Source of the DNA: Chloroflexota bacterium
Lineage (GTDB): Bacteria; Chloroflexota; UBA11872; VXOZ01
Length of the DNA: 55,967 nt
Assembly: GCA_026710945.1 (NCBI GenBank)
Contig: JAPOQA010000060.1
Coordinates: 1-55,967, forward strand
Direction: 5' to 3'
Position numbers and translations under genes: made by a program. How positions within the stretch are numbered: position 1 is the first letter of the stretch; each line of letters starts with the position of its first letter. The notes beneath the pieces are model-generated. The model was not told the DNA's origin, did not search any database, and saw only the letters and a list, made by a program, of their open reading frames with translations. Positions 26,547 through 35,050 of the stretch are shown here, in pieces.

Positions 26547-28931
26547 TCATCCGTTCTCCTCTTGCGTCTCTCCCTTGGGCATCCGGTAGCCGACGCGGGG
26601 CTCGGTGAAGATGTAGGTGGGGTTGCGCGCGTCGTCGCCCAGCTTGCCCCGCAGCTTGCGCACGATGGTGCGCATGGGCCGCAGGTCGCCGCTGCCCATC
26701 TCCCCCCACACCCGCTCCAGAAGATGCTCGTAGGTCAGCACCCGTCCAGCGCTGACCGAGAGCTCGGCGAGCAGCCGGTACTCCATCGGGAGTAGATGCA
26801 CCGCCCGACCGGCAAGGGTCACCCCGCGCTCGGTGTAGTCGATGGTGAGGTCGCCCAGCACGTACGGTTCCGATGGTTCGGGGACCTCCCGCCGGCGCAG
26901 GGCCGCCCCGATCCTCGCCGTGAGCTCCGTCGGCGAGAAGGGCTTGACGACGTAATCGGCGGCGCCCATGCCGAAGGCCGGGGCGATGAGCTCGTCCCGG
27001 CCGTAGGCGGAAAGGAAGATGATCGGCACGTCCGCCGTGCTCAGCATCTCCTGCATCAGCTCGATGCCGTCGGTAGCGGGAAGCATGAGGTCCAGCAGCA
27101 CCAGCTGGGGCCGCTCCTCTGCCAAGAGGCGGAGCGCCTCCTCCGGATCCCCGGACACTATGGGGGCGTAACCCGACTGAATGAGGGTGTCCTGGACATA
27201 GCGAAGGTCTTTGGGGTCATCTTCCACCACCAGCACCCGCACCCGTTCTCCCTGCCTGCGCCGCGAGGAGCGCGACGAGGACGACGAGCGAGAACCCGCC
27301 GTTCCGCTGCCGGTTTCTCCCACGGTGGGCAGGGTGAAGGTGAAGCGGGCGCCAAGGCCCGGCCCGTCGCTCTCGGCCCAGATGCGCCCTCCGTGGGCCT
27401 CCACTATCCCCTTGCAGATGGCCAGACCCAGGCCCGTGTCCCCTCCCTGCTCATCGGACTGCACCCGGGAGAACTTGCGGAACAGGTGGGACAGGCTCTC
27501 CGCCGGGATGCCCCGCCCCTCGTCGGCTACCGAGAACGTGACGTGAAGATCCTCCCCCACGACGTTCACCCGGATGATGGACGACTCGGAGGAGTGGCGG
27601 GCGGCGTTGGTGAGCAAGTTGCCCAGCACCTGGACGACGCGCCGCCGGTCCGCCAGCACCAGGGGGACGTCGGGCTCGACGTCGATGGCTAGGTTGTTCC
27701 TGCCCCCGGCGGTTGTGAAGACGCTCCTCGCCCGCTCCACCAGCACAGCCGCCTCCGCCGGTTCGGGACTGACCGCCAGCGTGCCTGTCTCGATGCGGGT
27801 CACGTCAAGAAGGTCGGAGACCAGGTCGTGCATGTGGTCGGCCTGCTCCCCGATGATACGGAGGAACTGGCGAATCACGGCGGGGTCCAGGTCCGTGGGC
27901 GACTCCAGTACCGTGGCGGTGGAGCCCTTGATGGAGGTCAGGGGAGCCCTAAGCTCGTGGCTCACCATGGCCAGGAACTCGGCCCGCAGACGCTCCTGCT
28001 CCTCAACATTGGCCATATCCTGCATGGTCACGACCACCGACTCCACCGCGTCCCCATCGGAGAGGACGGGCGTTACGTTGAGCAGCGCCGTGGCTCTCCG
28101 CCCGTCAGGGACCTCTAGGACGATCTCCTCGGCCCGCAGCGTCTCCCCCACGCTCAGAAGCTCGGCTAGGGGAAACTCCCGCAGGGAGACCTCCCGCCCG
28201 TCGGCCCGCCGGAAGCTTACCTCCTCCAGCAACTGTTCCAGACTCTGTTCCGGGCCGCGCAGCCCGTCCACGATCCTCAGGGCTTCCCGATTGATGAAGG
28301 AAAGCGTCCCCGTACCTGCGTTGAAGACCACGACGCCCACCGGAGAGGTGTCGATCAGCGTCTCCAGATCGGCCTTGGCCCGCCGTTCCTCCCGGTGCCG
28401 GCGGGCGTTGGCGATCACCAGCGCCGCCTGGGCGGAGAGCATCACCAGGATCTCCTCATCCTCCTGGCTGAATTCCCGACCCTCTGCCTCGTGGGCGAGG
28501 TAGATAGTACCCACGCCGACACCCCGGTGGCGGATTGGCGTCACCAGCAGGGCGAACGCCGTCACCGGAGGCGAGAACTTGGGCATCCCCAGCGCGCTCA
28601 GGTGGCCGGCGATGTCAGAAACTCGCAGGGGCACTTTGACCCCGCTGAGATATTCGAAGAAACCCAACCCCTGGGGCAATTCCCACAGCCTCTGATGTTC
28701 CTCCCGGGTTAGTCCGGAAACGAAGAAGTCAGGCCGCTGCCCAGCTTTGTCCAGAATGGTTATCGCTCCGTAGCGGGAGCCGGTCAGGGTTCTTGCGCTG
28801 TCCACCACCTCCTGCAGCACCGTGTCGAAGTCCAGGCTCTCATTGATGCGCAGGCTGGCTTGGCTCAGCCTGGCGAGCCGGTCCCGCAGGGCGGCCTCGT
28901 TCTCCGACAGCGGTTCATGCGGTAGGTCCAA
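26547..28931 (-). CDS. Hybrid GAF-PAS-histidine kinase-response regulator
   Basis: A single protein of 794 residues joins a full two-component pathway. It has GAF (about 20-180), PAS (190-310), HisKA with phospho-acceptor in MVSHELRAPL (His about 324) and HATPase_c with GRGIPAESLSHLF and GGDTGLGLAICKGI. These are followed by a serine-rich linker, a receiver domain with Asp about 613 in LVLLDLMLPATDG, and an OmpR-type winged helix (VLTYEHLLERVWG, VGYRMPKG) at the end. No transmembrane helix is visible, so it should sense a cytosolic signal. Phosphotransfer could pass within one chain and control transcription directly. The upstream region is the 248-bp repeat shared with position 53477. Unrelated in function to the defence genes as far as seen. 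Confidence 0.9.
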   Translation of the reverse strand: MDLPHEPLSENEAALRDRLARLSQASLRINESLDFDTVLQEVVDSARTLTGSRYGAITILDKAGQRPDFFVSGLTREEHQRLWELPQGLGFFEYLSGVKVPLRVSDIAGHLSALGMPKFSPPVTAFALLVTPIRHRGVGVGTIYLAHEAEGREFSQEDEEILVMLSAQAALVIANARRHREERRAKADLETLIDTSPVGVVVFNAGTGTLSFINREALRIVDGLRGPEQSLEQLLEEVSFRRADGREVSLREFPLAELLSVGETLRAEEIVLEVPDGRRATALLNVTPVLSDGDAVESVVVTMQDMANVEEQERLRAEFLAMVSHELRAPLTSIKGSTATVLESPTDLDPAVIRQFLRIIGEQADHMHDLVSDLLDVTRIETGTLAVSPEPAEAAVLVERARSVFTTAGGRNNLAIDVEPDVPLVLADRRRVVQVLGNLLTNAARHSSESSIIRVNVVGEDLHVTFSVADEGRGIPAESLSHLFRKFSRVQSDEQGGDTGLGLAICKGIVEAHGGRIWAESDGPGLGARFTFTLPTVGETGSGTAGSRSSSSSRSSRRRQGERVRVLVVEDDPKDLRYVQDTLIQSGYAPIVSGDPEEALRLLAEERPQLVLLDLMLPATDGIELMQEMLSTADVPIIFLSAYGRDELIAPAFGMGAADYVVKPFSPTELTARIGAALRRREVPEPSEPYVLGDLTIDYTERGVTLAGRAVHLLPMEYRLLAELSVSAGRVLTYEHLLERVWGEMGSGDLRPMRTIVRKLRGKLGDDARNPTYIFTEPRVGYRMPKGETQEENG

Positions 28932-28970
28932 CTCACCACCTCCATGCGACTACGCAGGCCCGTCTTCCCG

Positions 28971-29218
28971 GGCCGCAGGAATCGGCGTCCGCCGGGGCAA
29001 TTATGCCAGTTTTGCCGACACATCACAATAGGTCATAGAATATCGGCGGATAGATCACGGCTATATCATACGCGCATAGTATAATTCAAAGCGAGTGTAG
29101 CCAGCAAGTGGACAGTGCTGCGCTTTGGGCGCGAGAAGAATTGCTCGGGGTTTGGAATCCGTACCTCACCGGTTGACCGCGACAGCGGAAGGGATAGCAA
29201 GTGTACCGCTTTACCTCG
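28971..29218 (+). repeat. Leader repeat A, copy 1 (248 bp)
   Basis: This segment recurs at 53477-53724 with the same length and about 11 mismatches. It contains the intergenic region and the first six codons of the LRR protein gene, including GTG 29201 and its ribosome binding site. It thus carries a promoter-leader unit that has been copied in front of an unrelated secreted-protein gene. Confidence 0.9.
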
Positions 29219-30235
29219 TTCCTGCTCGTGTTTCTGTTCTTCCTAGTTTTCACTGGGCAAGTTTCAGCGTCAAGTCATTGTGAGTTTCGCTTAGGCTTTG
29301 CTACCCTGCGTGACCTTATCGGTCACGGCATCGTCGGCGAGTGCTTGGAAAACGAGCACTACAACGACATCGGCGATAGCAACCAGCACACCACCGGCGG
29401 CCTGCTCGCATGGCGCAAAGCCGACAACCGGACGGCGTTCACCGACGGCTACCGCACCTGGATCAACGGGCCGAACGGCCTAGTACAGCGCCTCAATACT
29501 GAGCGTTTCGAGTGGGAAGCCGATTACGCCCCCGGCGGCGGCATTGCAACGCCGACTCCGACGCCTATCCCGCCACCTACGCCCACGCCACCGCCGGCTA
29601 CACCGACGCCCGCTCCACCACCAGCTACACCCACGCCACCACCGGCTGCACCGACTCCCACTGCACCCACACCTACACCGGCTCCACCCGTGCCCGCCGG
29701 TAGCGTCGCCTCCGACCGGGCCGCACTGGTGGCCTTATATAAATCCACCGGCGGTGCGCGCTGGGTGACCCGGACCAACTGGCTGACCAGCCGTCCCTTG
29801 GGCACATGGCACGGCGTGACCACCAACGCCGCAGGCCGTGTCATTAAATTGGCCCTCGTCGCCAACTACTTGACCAAGAACATCGCGCCGGAACTGGGCA
29901 ATCTCTCCCACCTGGAAGACCTGAATCTTTCGGGCAACTTCCTCACCGGAAAGATTCCGCCGGAGTTGGGCAACCTTGCCATCCTGGAAACCCTCCACCT
30001 GCCGCTGAACGAGTTGACCGGGGAAATCCCGGCCGAGTTAGGCCGGCTGTCCAACCTCAGGGCGCTAAACCTTTCTAGCAACGAGTTGAGCGGGCAGATC
30101 CCCGCCGAGTTGGGAAACCTTGAGAAACTGGTTTGGGTGTATCTGGCCGATAACGAGCTCACGGGATGCGTACCTGCGGGGCTGAGCAACATAGTGCTCA
30201 ACGACTTCGAGGAACTCGGCCTGCCCTTCTGCTGA
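29201..30235 (+). CDS. Secreted leucine-rich-repeat protein
   Basis: A protein of 344 residues from GTG 29201 (GGAAGGG 8 nt upstream). A signal peptide (FLLVFLFFLVFTGQVSAS) is followed by a module with SHCEFRLGFATLRDLIGHGI. A Pro/Thr-rich linker comes next (about 118-165), then at least four plant-type LRRs (LxxLxLxxNxLTGxIPxELG) ending in a cysteine cap. The N-terminal module is shared with the fragment at 23474. Extracellular LRRs of this type mediate protein binding and are common in host-associated bacteria. The linker is low-complexity and likely flexible. Confidence 0.8.
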   Translation: MYRFTSFLLVFLFFLVFTGQVSASSHCEFRLGFATLRDLIGHGIVGECLENEHYNDIGDSNQHTTGGLLAWRKADNRTAFTDGYRTWINGPNGLVQRLNTERFEWEADYAPGGGIATPTPTPIPPPTPTPPPATPTPAPPPATPTPPPAAPTPTAPTPTPAPPVPAGSVASDRAALVALYKSTGGARWVTRTNWLTSRPLGTWHGVTTNAAGRVIKLALVANYLTKNIAPELGNLSHLEDLNLSGNFLTGKIPPELGNLAILETLHLPLNELTGEIPAELGRLSNLRALNLSSNELSGQIPAELGNLEKLVWVYLADNELTGCVPAGLSNIVLNDFEELGLPFC

Positions 30236-30303
30236 GGGTGACCTCGGCTGCGCGTCGGTCAGCCATCTTGCCGTACTCCCTCAGCAAGGCGGTCGGCTTC
30301 AGT

Positions 30304-30370
30304 TCCTGGCGAGACCTGTGCACAGGCCAAGCCGGCTGACGGACAGCGGGAGGAGTGTTGCATTGTAGCC
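30304..30370 (+). repeat. Direct repeat B, copy 1
   Basis: About 66 bp starting TCCTGGCGAGACCTGTGCAC and ending just upstream of the lipoprotein start is repeated at 31425-31490, just after that gene, with about four mismatches. The two copies frame the gene like a cassette. Confidence 0.85.
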
Positions 30371-30405
30371 GATCACTCGTATTCATGCGCCGCAGAGGGG
30401 TTGTC

Positions 30406-31392
30406 ATGTTGAAACGTCTCGGTGGACTCATATTCGGTCTTCTGCTGGCATTGCTCACGGCAAGCACGGTTTCGATCGTCTTGCTGAGCGTGGCGGCCGT
30501 CATGCTGCTGTCGGCATGCGCTGTCGAGCCGCAACCGATGCCTGCGACGACACCCAGGCCCACACCGACACCTGTTCCTATTGCAGACCCGGGGACGATA
30601 TGGGTAAAGCCGCCGGAGCACATGGCGTACATCTGGTGGGAGTGGAGTGAAGTCCGAGATGATCAGGGGAATAGGTTCGACGAGTTCGAGGAATTGGTCA
30701 TAGACTTCACGGTCCATAGCGATGTTGAGCCGTTAGGAAGCGGCAACGGGCTTTACTTGATACTTGCCTGGGGCACAATCTCGGACCTGTCATTCTACTT
30801 TGGGTTGCAGACCGACGTGCACGCCGATGAGCCTCCGTATTGGCGGGGCAAGGGCGTGATCTTCAGCCGTTGGGAAACTCGCGACCTTGCCAACGCCCGC
30901 TACCCAGAGGACGGCTGGACTCAATCAGCCGGGCACGAGGGAGACTTCATCGGGGTGAGGCGGCTCTATCCCTGGGGAACGGGAGACTATCGCGTGCGGA
31001 TGGCCCCTGATGAAACTGCCCCCAACGACTCTGATGGCGTGTGGTTCGGGCTCTGGATCACAAACATGACCTCTGCTGAAACTACCTGGATCGGCTCGCT
31101 CAAGTTTCCGCTGCAGGATGGTAAAGCCGTAATACAAACGTGGGTCTATAGCGCGATGGAGATATATGGCCCGGAAATCCGTTCAATCGACATTCCCGCC
31201 TGGCACGTCTCTATGAAGCGGCCAGTGGGCGACGGGGGCAGGGCGTCATGGGGTACCACCGGATACTCTTCCTTCGAGAGCGGGCTTCTGAATTCTGAAA
31301 TCCACTATGATGCGGCCAACGACGTCGTGCATATCCAAGCAGGAGGGACAACAGTGCGCCGTACCGTACCTGGCACCCTAGAGTTTCGGTAG
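30406..31392 (+). CDS. Lipoprotein of unknown function
   Basis: A protein of 328 residues from ATG 30406 (GAGGGG upstream). A hydrophobic signal ends in the lipobox MLLSAC, followed by a short TP-rich linker. The folded part contains several tryptophan-rich strands (HMAYIWWEWSEVRDDQGN, LILAWGTISDLSFYFGLQTD, DGVWFGLWITNM). A lectin-like beta-sandwich, possibly related to DUF3472, is a guess. It is flanked by direct repeat B on both sides, so the gene seems to have moved or duplicated as a unit. Confidence 0.6.
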   Translation: MLKRLGGLIFGLLLALLTASTVSIVLLSVAAVMLLSACAVEPQPMPATTPRPTPTPVPIADPGTIWVKPPEHMAYIWWEWSEVRDDQGNRFDEFEELVIDFTVHSDVEPLGSGNGLYLILAWGTISDLSFYFGLQTDVHADEPPYWRGKGVIFSRWETRDLANARYPEDGWTQSAGHEGDFIGVRRLYPWGTGDYRVRMAPDETAPNDSDGVWFGLWITNMTSAETTWIGSLKFPLQDGKAVIQTWVYSAMEIYGPEIRSIDIPAWHVSMKRPVGDGGRASWGTTGYSSFESGLLNSEIHYDAANDVVHIQAGGTTVRRTVPGTLEFR

Positions 31393-31424
31393 GTGTCGAG
31401 AAGAGTCTGCAATCTGGCTGAGTA

Positions 31425-31490
31425 TCCTGGCGAGACCTGTGCACAAGCCAAGCCGGCTGACGGGCAGCGGGAGGAGTGTTGCATAGTAGC
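31425..31490 (+). repeat. Direct repeat B, copy 2
   Basis: Near-identical to 30304-30370. Here it is not followed by a lipoprotein start but by a gene-poor stretch containing an RCC1 relic. Confidence 0.85.
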
Positions 31491-31641
31491 TAATGCCTGC
31501 GAAGCTATTTTCTCTAAGAATCAACAGTCAGGCTAAACCACATACCCATCTGCAACATGGGAGCAAGGTGCGGGTGCCCCGGCATCTTCAAAGAAGAGGG
31601 TGCTGCCACCACAACCCGCGCTAAGCTCCCTCCCTTGGACC

Positions 31642-31716
31642 GGCCAGGCTGCGCCCCCTGATGGCACCTTCATTGCCGTCAGCGCGGGATGGTTTCACAC
31701 CTGCGGCTGGTGCTGC
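31642..31716 (+). pseudogene. RCC1-repeat relic
   Basis: A short frame reads GQAAPPDGTFIAVSAGWFHT followed by CG, which is a recognisable RCC1 beta-propeller blade. No start, signal or further blades are present, so it is a residual fragment of a larger secreted RCC1 protein. The rest of 31393-31744 holds repeat B copy 2 and nothing else I recognise. Confidence 0.5.
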
Positions 31717-31744
31717 GGAATGAGACTAGGAAAGGCGTAGGCAA

Positions 31745-31895
31745 CAGAAAGGAGAAGGCCAATTGGAATACCGGATAGAGGGCAATCCCGCGTACGGACA
31801 CCTTAGCGTGCGGCTCGGTCCTGGCGAGCGTTTCGTCGCCGAGGGGGGCAGCATGGCGTGGATGTCGGAGGGCGTACAGGTGAAAGCGCGCCTGC
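31745..31895 (+). repeat. Repeat C, copy 1 (AIM24 5' end)
   Basis: These 151 bp match 33663-33813 with only a few substitutions and carry the ribosome binding site, TTG start and first 43 codons of an AIM24 gene. Confidence 0.9.
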
Positions 31896-32053
31896 ATTGT
31901 GGTCACCGAGAATGGTTCCAATATGGCTATCGCCTGCACACGATCAGGCCAAGTTCAGGTCACTCGCCGAAGCTTGTTATCATTGGCGAGCGCGTCAAAG
32001 GCTGTAGTGTCGAAGAGTCGTTCTGGAGCGAGAACCTAAACACCCCCGGCTAG
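31763..32053 (+). CDS. Chimeric ORF: AIM24 N-terminus joined to a DUF4177-like C-terminus
   Basis: The 96-codon frame starts at TTG 31763 after AAAGGAGAAGG. Its first 44 residues equal the N-terminus of the AIM24 gene at 33681 (GNPAYGHLSVRLGPGERFVA). At about 31896 it switches to YGYRLHTIRPSSGHSPKLVI and SFWSENLNTPG. That is the C-terminal half of the small protein at 54648-54872. Both halves are at usable reading frame, so the fusion could be translated, but neither domain is complete. It is best seen as a recombination product. Confidence 0.7.
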   Translation: MEYRIEGNPAYGHLSVRLGPGERFVAEGGSMAWMSEGVQVKARLHCGHREWFQYGYRLHTIRPSSGHSPKLVIIGERVKGCSVEESFWSENLNTPG

Positions 32054-32086
32054 TCAAGTATATAGTTCCCAAGGAAAAGGAGAGCC

Positions 32087-33598
32087 ATGTCACAGTTAGA
32101 TCAATCGCTCCTCATATTCTTCATCGTCTATGTCCTGGCGGTGATAGGCATATCGCTCTACCGCACGAACCGGGCGCAAGAGATGGCAGACCATGTGCTG
32201 GCAGGGAGACGCATAGGCACCATTGCATCAGGCCTGAGCGCCAGTTCCTCGCTGGAGCGCGGCTGGGCGGTGTTTATCTTGCCCGCCATGGCCTTCGGCA
32301 GCTTCCCGCACTATGTCGTTGGGTTGACAATTGCGGCAACAGTGGGCTTGTGGGCCTCCTGGAGGTTCGTCGCTCCCCGGCTGCGCCGCTTTACCTTCGC
32401 CGCCCAGAATGCGCTCACCCTGCCGGAATTCCTGGAGCGGCGCTTCGATGACCGCACCGGTGTCTTGCGTCTCCTCGCGGCTGTACTGACGCTCTTGTTC
32501 GTGCTCTTCTACGTGAGCGCAGGCATCATGGCCGGCGGAACCCTATTCAATATCGCATTCGACGTTAATGTTGCGGTCGGCGGACTCATCACACTGCTCG
32601 TGGTGCTGGCGTACATTTTCATTGGCGGCTACATCGTGGTCGCGCGCACAGACGTCTTTCAGAGCATCGTTACGTTGCTCGGCATCAGTATCTTGGCAGT
32701 CGCCGTATTCGTCGTCACAGACAACCCCACGGCAGGAATCGCAGACTCCTTTAGCGATCCACTCGCTTCCATTAGCGAAAGGGTGAATGTATTCCTCTTC
32801 TTGCTCTTCATGGTAGCGGTGTCTCAAGGCGCGTTTGGCGCGCAGCGGCTCCTGCAGCGCTTCATGGCGGCAAAGAGCGAAGCCATTATGGACACCAGCC
32901 GTAGAATTAGCACGTTGTGGATCTTCATCATCTTCGGCTTCAGCGTTTTGCTGGGCTTGTTCGCCGGGAACGCCTTGCCGCAAGTAGACGACCGCCTTCT
33001 AACCGTCAGCGCGGAAATTGAAGGAATCCAGCTTTTCTACTGGCTGGCGGAATTCATCGCAAATCCCGTCCTCGGTGCCCTTGCCCTTACCGCCGTGATT
33101 GCTGTGGTCATGAGCACGATGGACTCGCAGATGCTCATTGGCGCAAGTGTCGCCGCTTCCGACCTTCCCATCGTGCGCCGGTTTGCCCAGCGCAAGCGCT
33201 TCGAGTTCGTAATGGGCGCGTACATGCGTGTCTGGATCGGCCGCACCATGTTGATTCTCATCGGAATCGTCGCTTGGCTGCTCGCTCAGAGCCAGCCCAA
33301 CTCAATCTTCGCCTTCCTCACGTACGGCTGGTTGGGCATGGGGGGGACGTTTGGGCCGGTAGTCTTGCTGTCACTCTATTGGCGTCGGTTCAACCTCTAT
33401 GGCGCGATGGCCGCGCTCATTGCCGGCGGACTCTTGACCCTTGTTAGCGCACTCACGGACCTACACGTTGGTATCTTCGGAGTTCTCACGCTGGGCGTAC
33501 TACCGCTCGCCGTAGCGGTGACCCTGGCGACCAAAGCGCCGTCCGCCGCGGTGGAAGCGATGTTCGAGCGGGGAATAGCCAAGACCGAATCCGCGTAG
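32087..33598 (+). CDS. Sodium:solute symporter (SSS family, PutP-like)
   Basis: A protein of 503 residues with about 13 transmembrane segments, starting at ATG 32087 after AAGGAAAAGGAG. Family marks include the N-terminal LAGRRIGTIASGLSASSSLE, then GGYIVVARTDVFQSI, QGAFGAQRLLQRFMAAKSE and VMSTMDSQMLIGASV. The order resembles the proline/pantothenate branch, and it probably imports an amino or organic acid with Na+. The exact substrate cannot be read. A 49-bp piece of its coding sequence is duplicated just after its stop. Confidence 0.9.
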   Translation: MSQLDQSLLIFFIVYVLAVIGISLYRTNRAQEMADHVLAGRRIGTIASGLSASSSLERGWAVFILPAMAFGSFPHYVVGLTIAATVGLWASWRFVAPRLRRFTFAAQNALTLPEFLERRFDDRTGVLRLLAAVLTLLFVLFYVSAGIMAGGTLFNIAFDVNVAVGGLITLLVVLAYIFIGGYIVVARTDVFQSIVTLLGISILAVAVFVVTDNPTAGIADSFSDPLASISERVNVFLFLLFMVAVSQGAFGAQRLLQRFMAAKSEAIMDTSRRISTLWIFIIFGFSVLLGLFAGNALPQVDDRLLTVSAEIEGIQLFYWLAEFIANPVLGALALTAVIAVVMSTMDSQMLIGASVAASDLPIVRRFAQRKRFEFVMGAYMRVWIGRTMLILIGIVAWLLAQSQPNSIFAFLTYGWLGMGGTFGPVVLLSLYWRRFNLYGAMAALIAGGLLTLVSALTDLHVGIFGVLTLGVLPLAVAVTLATKAPSAAVEAMFERGIAKTESA

Positions 33599-33613
33599 GC
33601 ACGCATAGACACG

Positions 33614-33662
33614 CCCCGGCTGCGCCGCTTTACCTTCGCGGCCCAGAATTCGCTCACCTTGG
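33614..33662 (+). repeat. Duplicated fragment of the symporter gene
   Basis: The 49 bp beginning CCCCGGCTGCGCCGCTTTAC match 32375-32423 inside the symporter gene with about four changes. The fragment lies between that gene and the AIM24 gene and abuts repeat C copy 2. Confidence 0.8.
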
Positions 33663-33813
33663 CAGAAAGGAGAAGGCCAATTGAAATACCAGATAGAGGG
33701 CAATCCCGCGTACGGTCACCTTAGCGTGCGGCTCGGTCCCGGCGAGCGTTTCGTCGCCGAGGGAGGCAGCATGGCGTGGATGTCGGAGGGCGTACAGGTG
33801 AAAGCGCGGCTGC
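33663..33813 (+). repeat. Repeat C, copy 2 (AIM24 5' end)
   Basis: Second copy of the 151-bp segment at 31745-31895, here in its intact setting as the start of a full AIM24 gene. Confidence 0.9.
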
Positions 33814-34340
33814 TCGGCGGATTCCTGCGCGCGTTTTTCAGAAAGCTGGTCGGCGGCGAGTCGCTCTTCGTCGGCGAGTACAGCCATCCGACCGGCGGAG
33901 AGGTGACGTTTTCACCCTCCATTCCCGGCAATGTCGGACACCGTGCGCTGGCCGGTGACTCGCTGGTGCTGACCGGAGGATCGTTCATGGCAGCTACGCC
34001 CGGCGTCCAGCTCAAGATGCGCTTCGGCGGCTTCAAGAGCATGTTCTCCGGCGAGGGCATGTTCCTCATCGAGTGCAGCGGCAACGGAGACCTGTTCTTC
34101 AACACCTTCGGCGCGCTCATCGAAAGGGAGGTGGAAGATGGCTTCACCGTCGATACCGGCCACGTAGTAGCGTGGGAGCCTACGGTGGACTACTCGATTC
34201 GCGGCATGGGCAACCTGAAGAGCACGCTGCTTTCGGGCGAGGGTCTGGCAATGCGGTTTACGGGCCGGGGCAAGGTGTATCTCCAGACCAGAACCTTGGG
34301 GTCAGTCGCCAACTGGCTCATACCATTCCTGCCGGCATAG
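33681..34340 (+). CDS. AIM24 family protein 1
   Basis: A protein of 219 residues from TTG 33681 after AAAGGAGAAGG. It has the AIM24 beta-sandwich pattern: ERFVAEGGSMAWMSEGVQVK, RKLVGGESLFVGEYSH, the middle GGSFMAATPGVQLKMRFGGF with FSGEGMFLIECSG, and DTGHVVAWEPTVDYSI. AIM24 proteins are widespread and of unknown biochemical role; the eukaryotic member is a mitochondrial inner-membrane protein. It is first of three adjacent paralogues with gaps of 16 nt and 1 nt, forming one operon. Confidence 0.9.
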   Translation: MKYQIEGNPAYGHLSVRLGPGERFVAEGGSMAWMSEGVQVKARLLGGFLRAFFRKLVGGESLFVGEYSHPTGGEVTFSPSIPGNVGHRALAGDSLVLTGGSFMAATPGVQLKMRFGGFKSMFSGEGMFLIECSGNGDLFFNTFGALIEREVEDGFTVDTGHVVAWEPTVDYSIRGMGNLKSTLLSGEGLAMRFTGRGKVYLQTRTLGSVANWLIPFLPA

Positions 34341-34356
34341 AGGAGGTAGCGTAGCA

Positions 34357-35049
34357 ATGGCCAAATGCACACTCACCGGCGGCGGAGGCTTCAAGGCCGC
34401 GCTGGTGGAAATCGGACCCGCTGAAAAATTCATGTCGGAAGCGGGGGCAATGTATCGCACCTCCGACAACGTGGACGTCCAGGTCACCACGCGCACCCGG
34501 TCCGCGGGTGGGCTGTTCGGCGGCATCAAGCGGATGTTCGCCGGCGAGAGCTTCTTTCTATCGGAGTATCGGACGACAGACGGACGCGGCGGCGAGGTGG
34601 GGCTTGCGCCCACGCTGCCCGGCGACGTAGCGCTCATCCAGTGCAACGGGCAGAGCAGTTGGATATGCACCGGAGGCAGCTACATCGGCTCGTCGGAAAA
34701 CCTGAGCCTGGATACGGAATTCCAGGGCCTTCGCGGGATGTTCTCAGGCGAGTCGCTCTCGTTCCTCAAGGTCGATGGCGTGGGAGAGTTGCTCGTGAGC
34801 GCTTTCGGCGCCATCCGGGAAATCGACGTGGACGGCGCATTCACCGTTGACACGGGCCACGTGGTCGCGTTCGAAGACACGCTGACCTACTCCCTCGGCA
34901 AAGCGGGCGGTAGCTGGCTCCAGTCGTTTCTTGCCAGCGAGGGTATAACGCTCAACTTCAGCGGGCGCGGCAAGCTGTATGTCCAGAGCCACAACCCCAG
35001 CGAGTGGGGAGGCACGTTGGGCGGGCTGCTGCCGGAAAGGAAGCAATGA
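34357..35049 (+). CDS. AIM24 family protein 2
   Basis: A protein of 230 residues (ATG 34357, GAGGTAG upstream). It has the same fold as its neighbours: EKFMSEAGAMYRTSDNVDVQ, KRMFAGESFFLSEYRT, GLAPTLPGDVALIQCNG and DTGHVVAFEDTLTYSLGKAG. It is divergent from AIM24-1, so the duplication is old. Adjacent paralogues suggest a hetero-oligomer (inference). Confidence 0.9.
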   Translation: MAKCTLTGGGGFKAALVEIGPAEKFMSEAGAMYRTSDNVDVQVTTRTRSAGGLFGGIKRMFAGESFFLSEYRTTDGRGGEVGLAPTLPGDVALIQCNGQSSWICTGGSYIGSSENLSLDTEFQGLRGMFSGESLSFLKVDGVGELLVSAFGAIREIDVDGAFTVDTGHVVAFEDTLTYSLGKAGGSWLQSFLASEGITLNFSGRGKLYVQSHNPSEWGGTLGGLLPERKQ

Positions 35050-35050
35050 G

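Noticed and set aside
26796-28503. Plus-strand ORFs of up to 309 codons opposite the histidine kinase
   Set aside because: All kinase, receiver and winged-helix motifs are on the minus strand; the plus frames have no recognisable domain.
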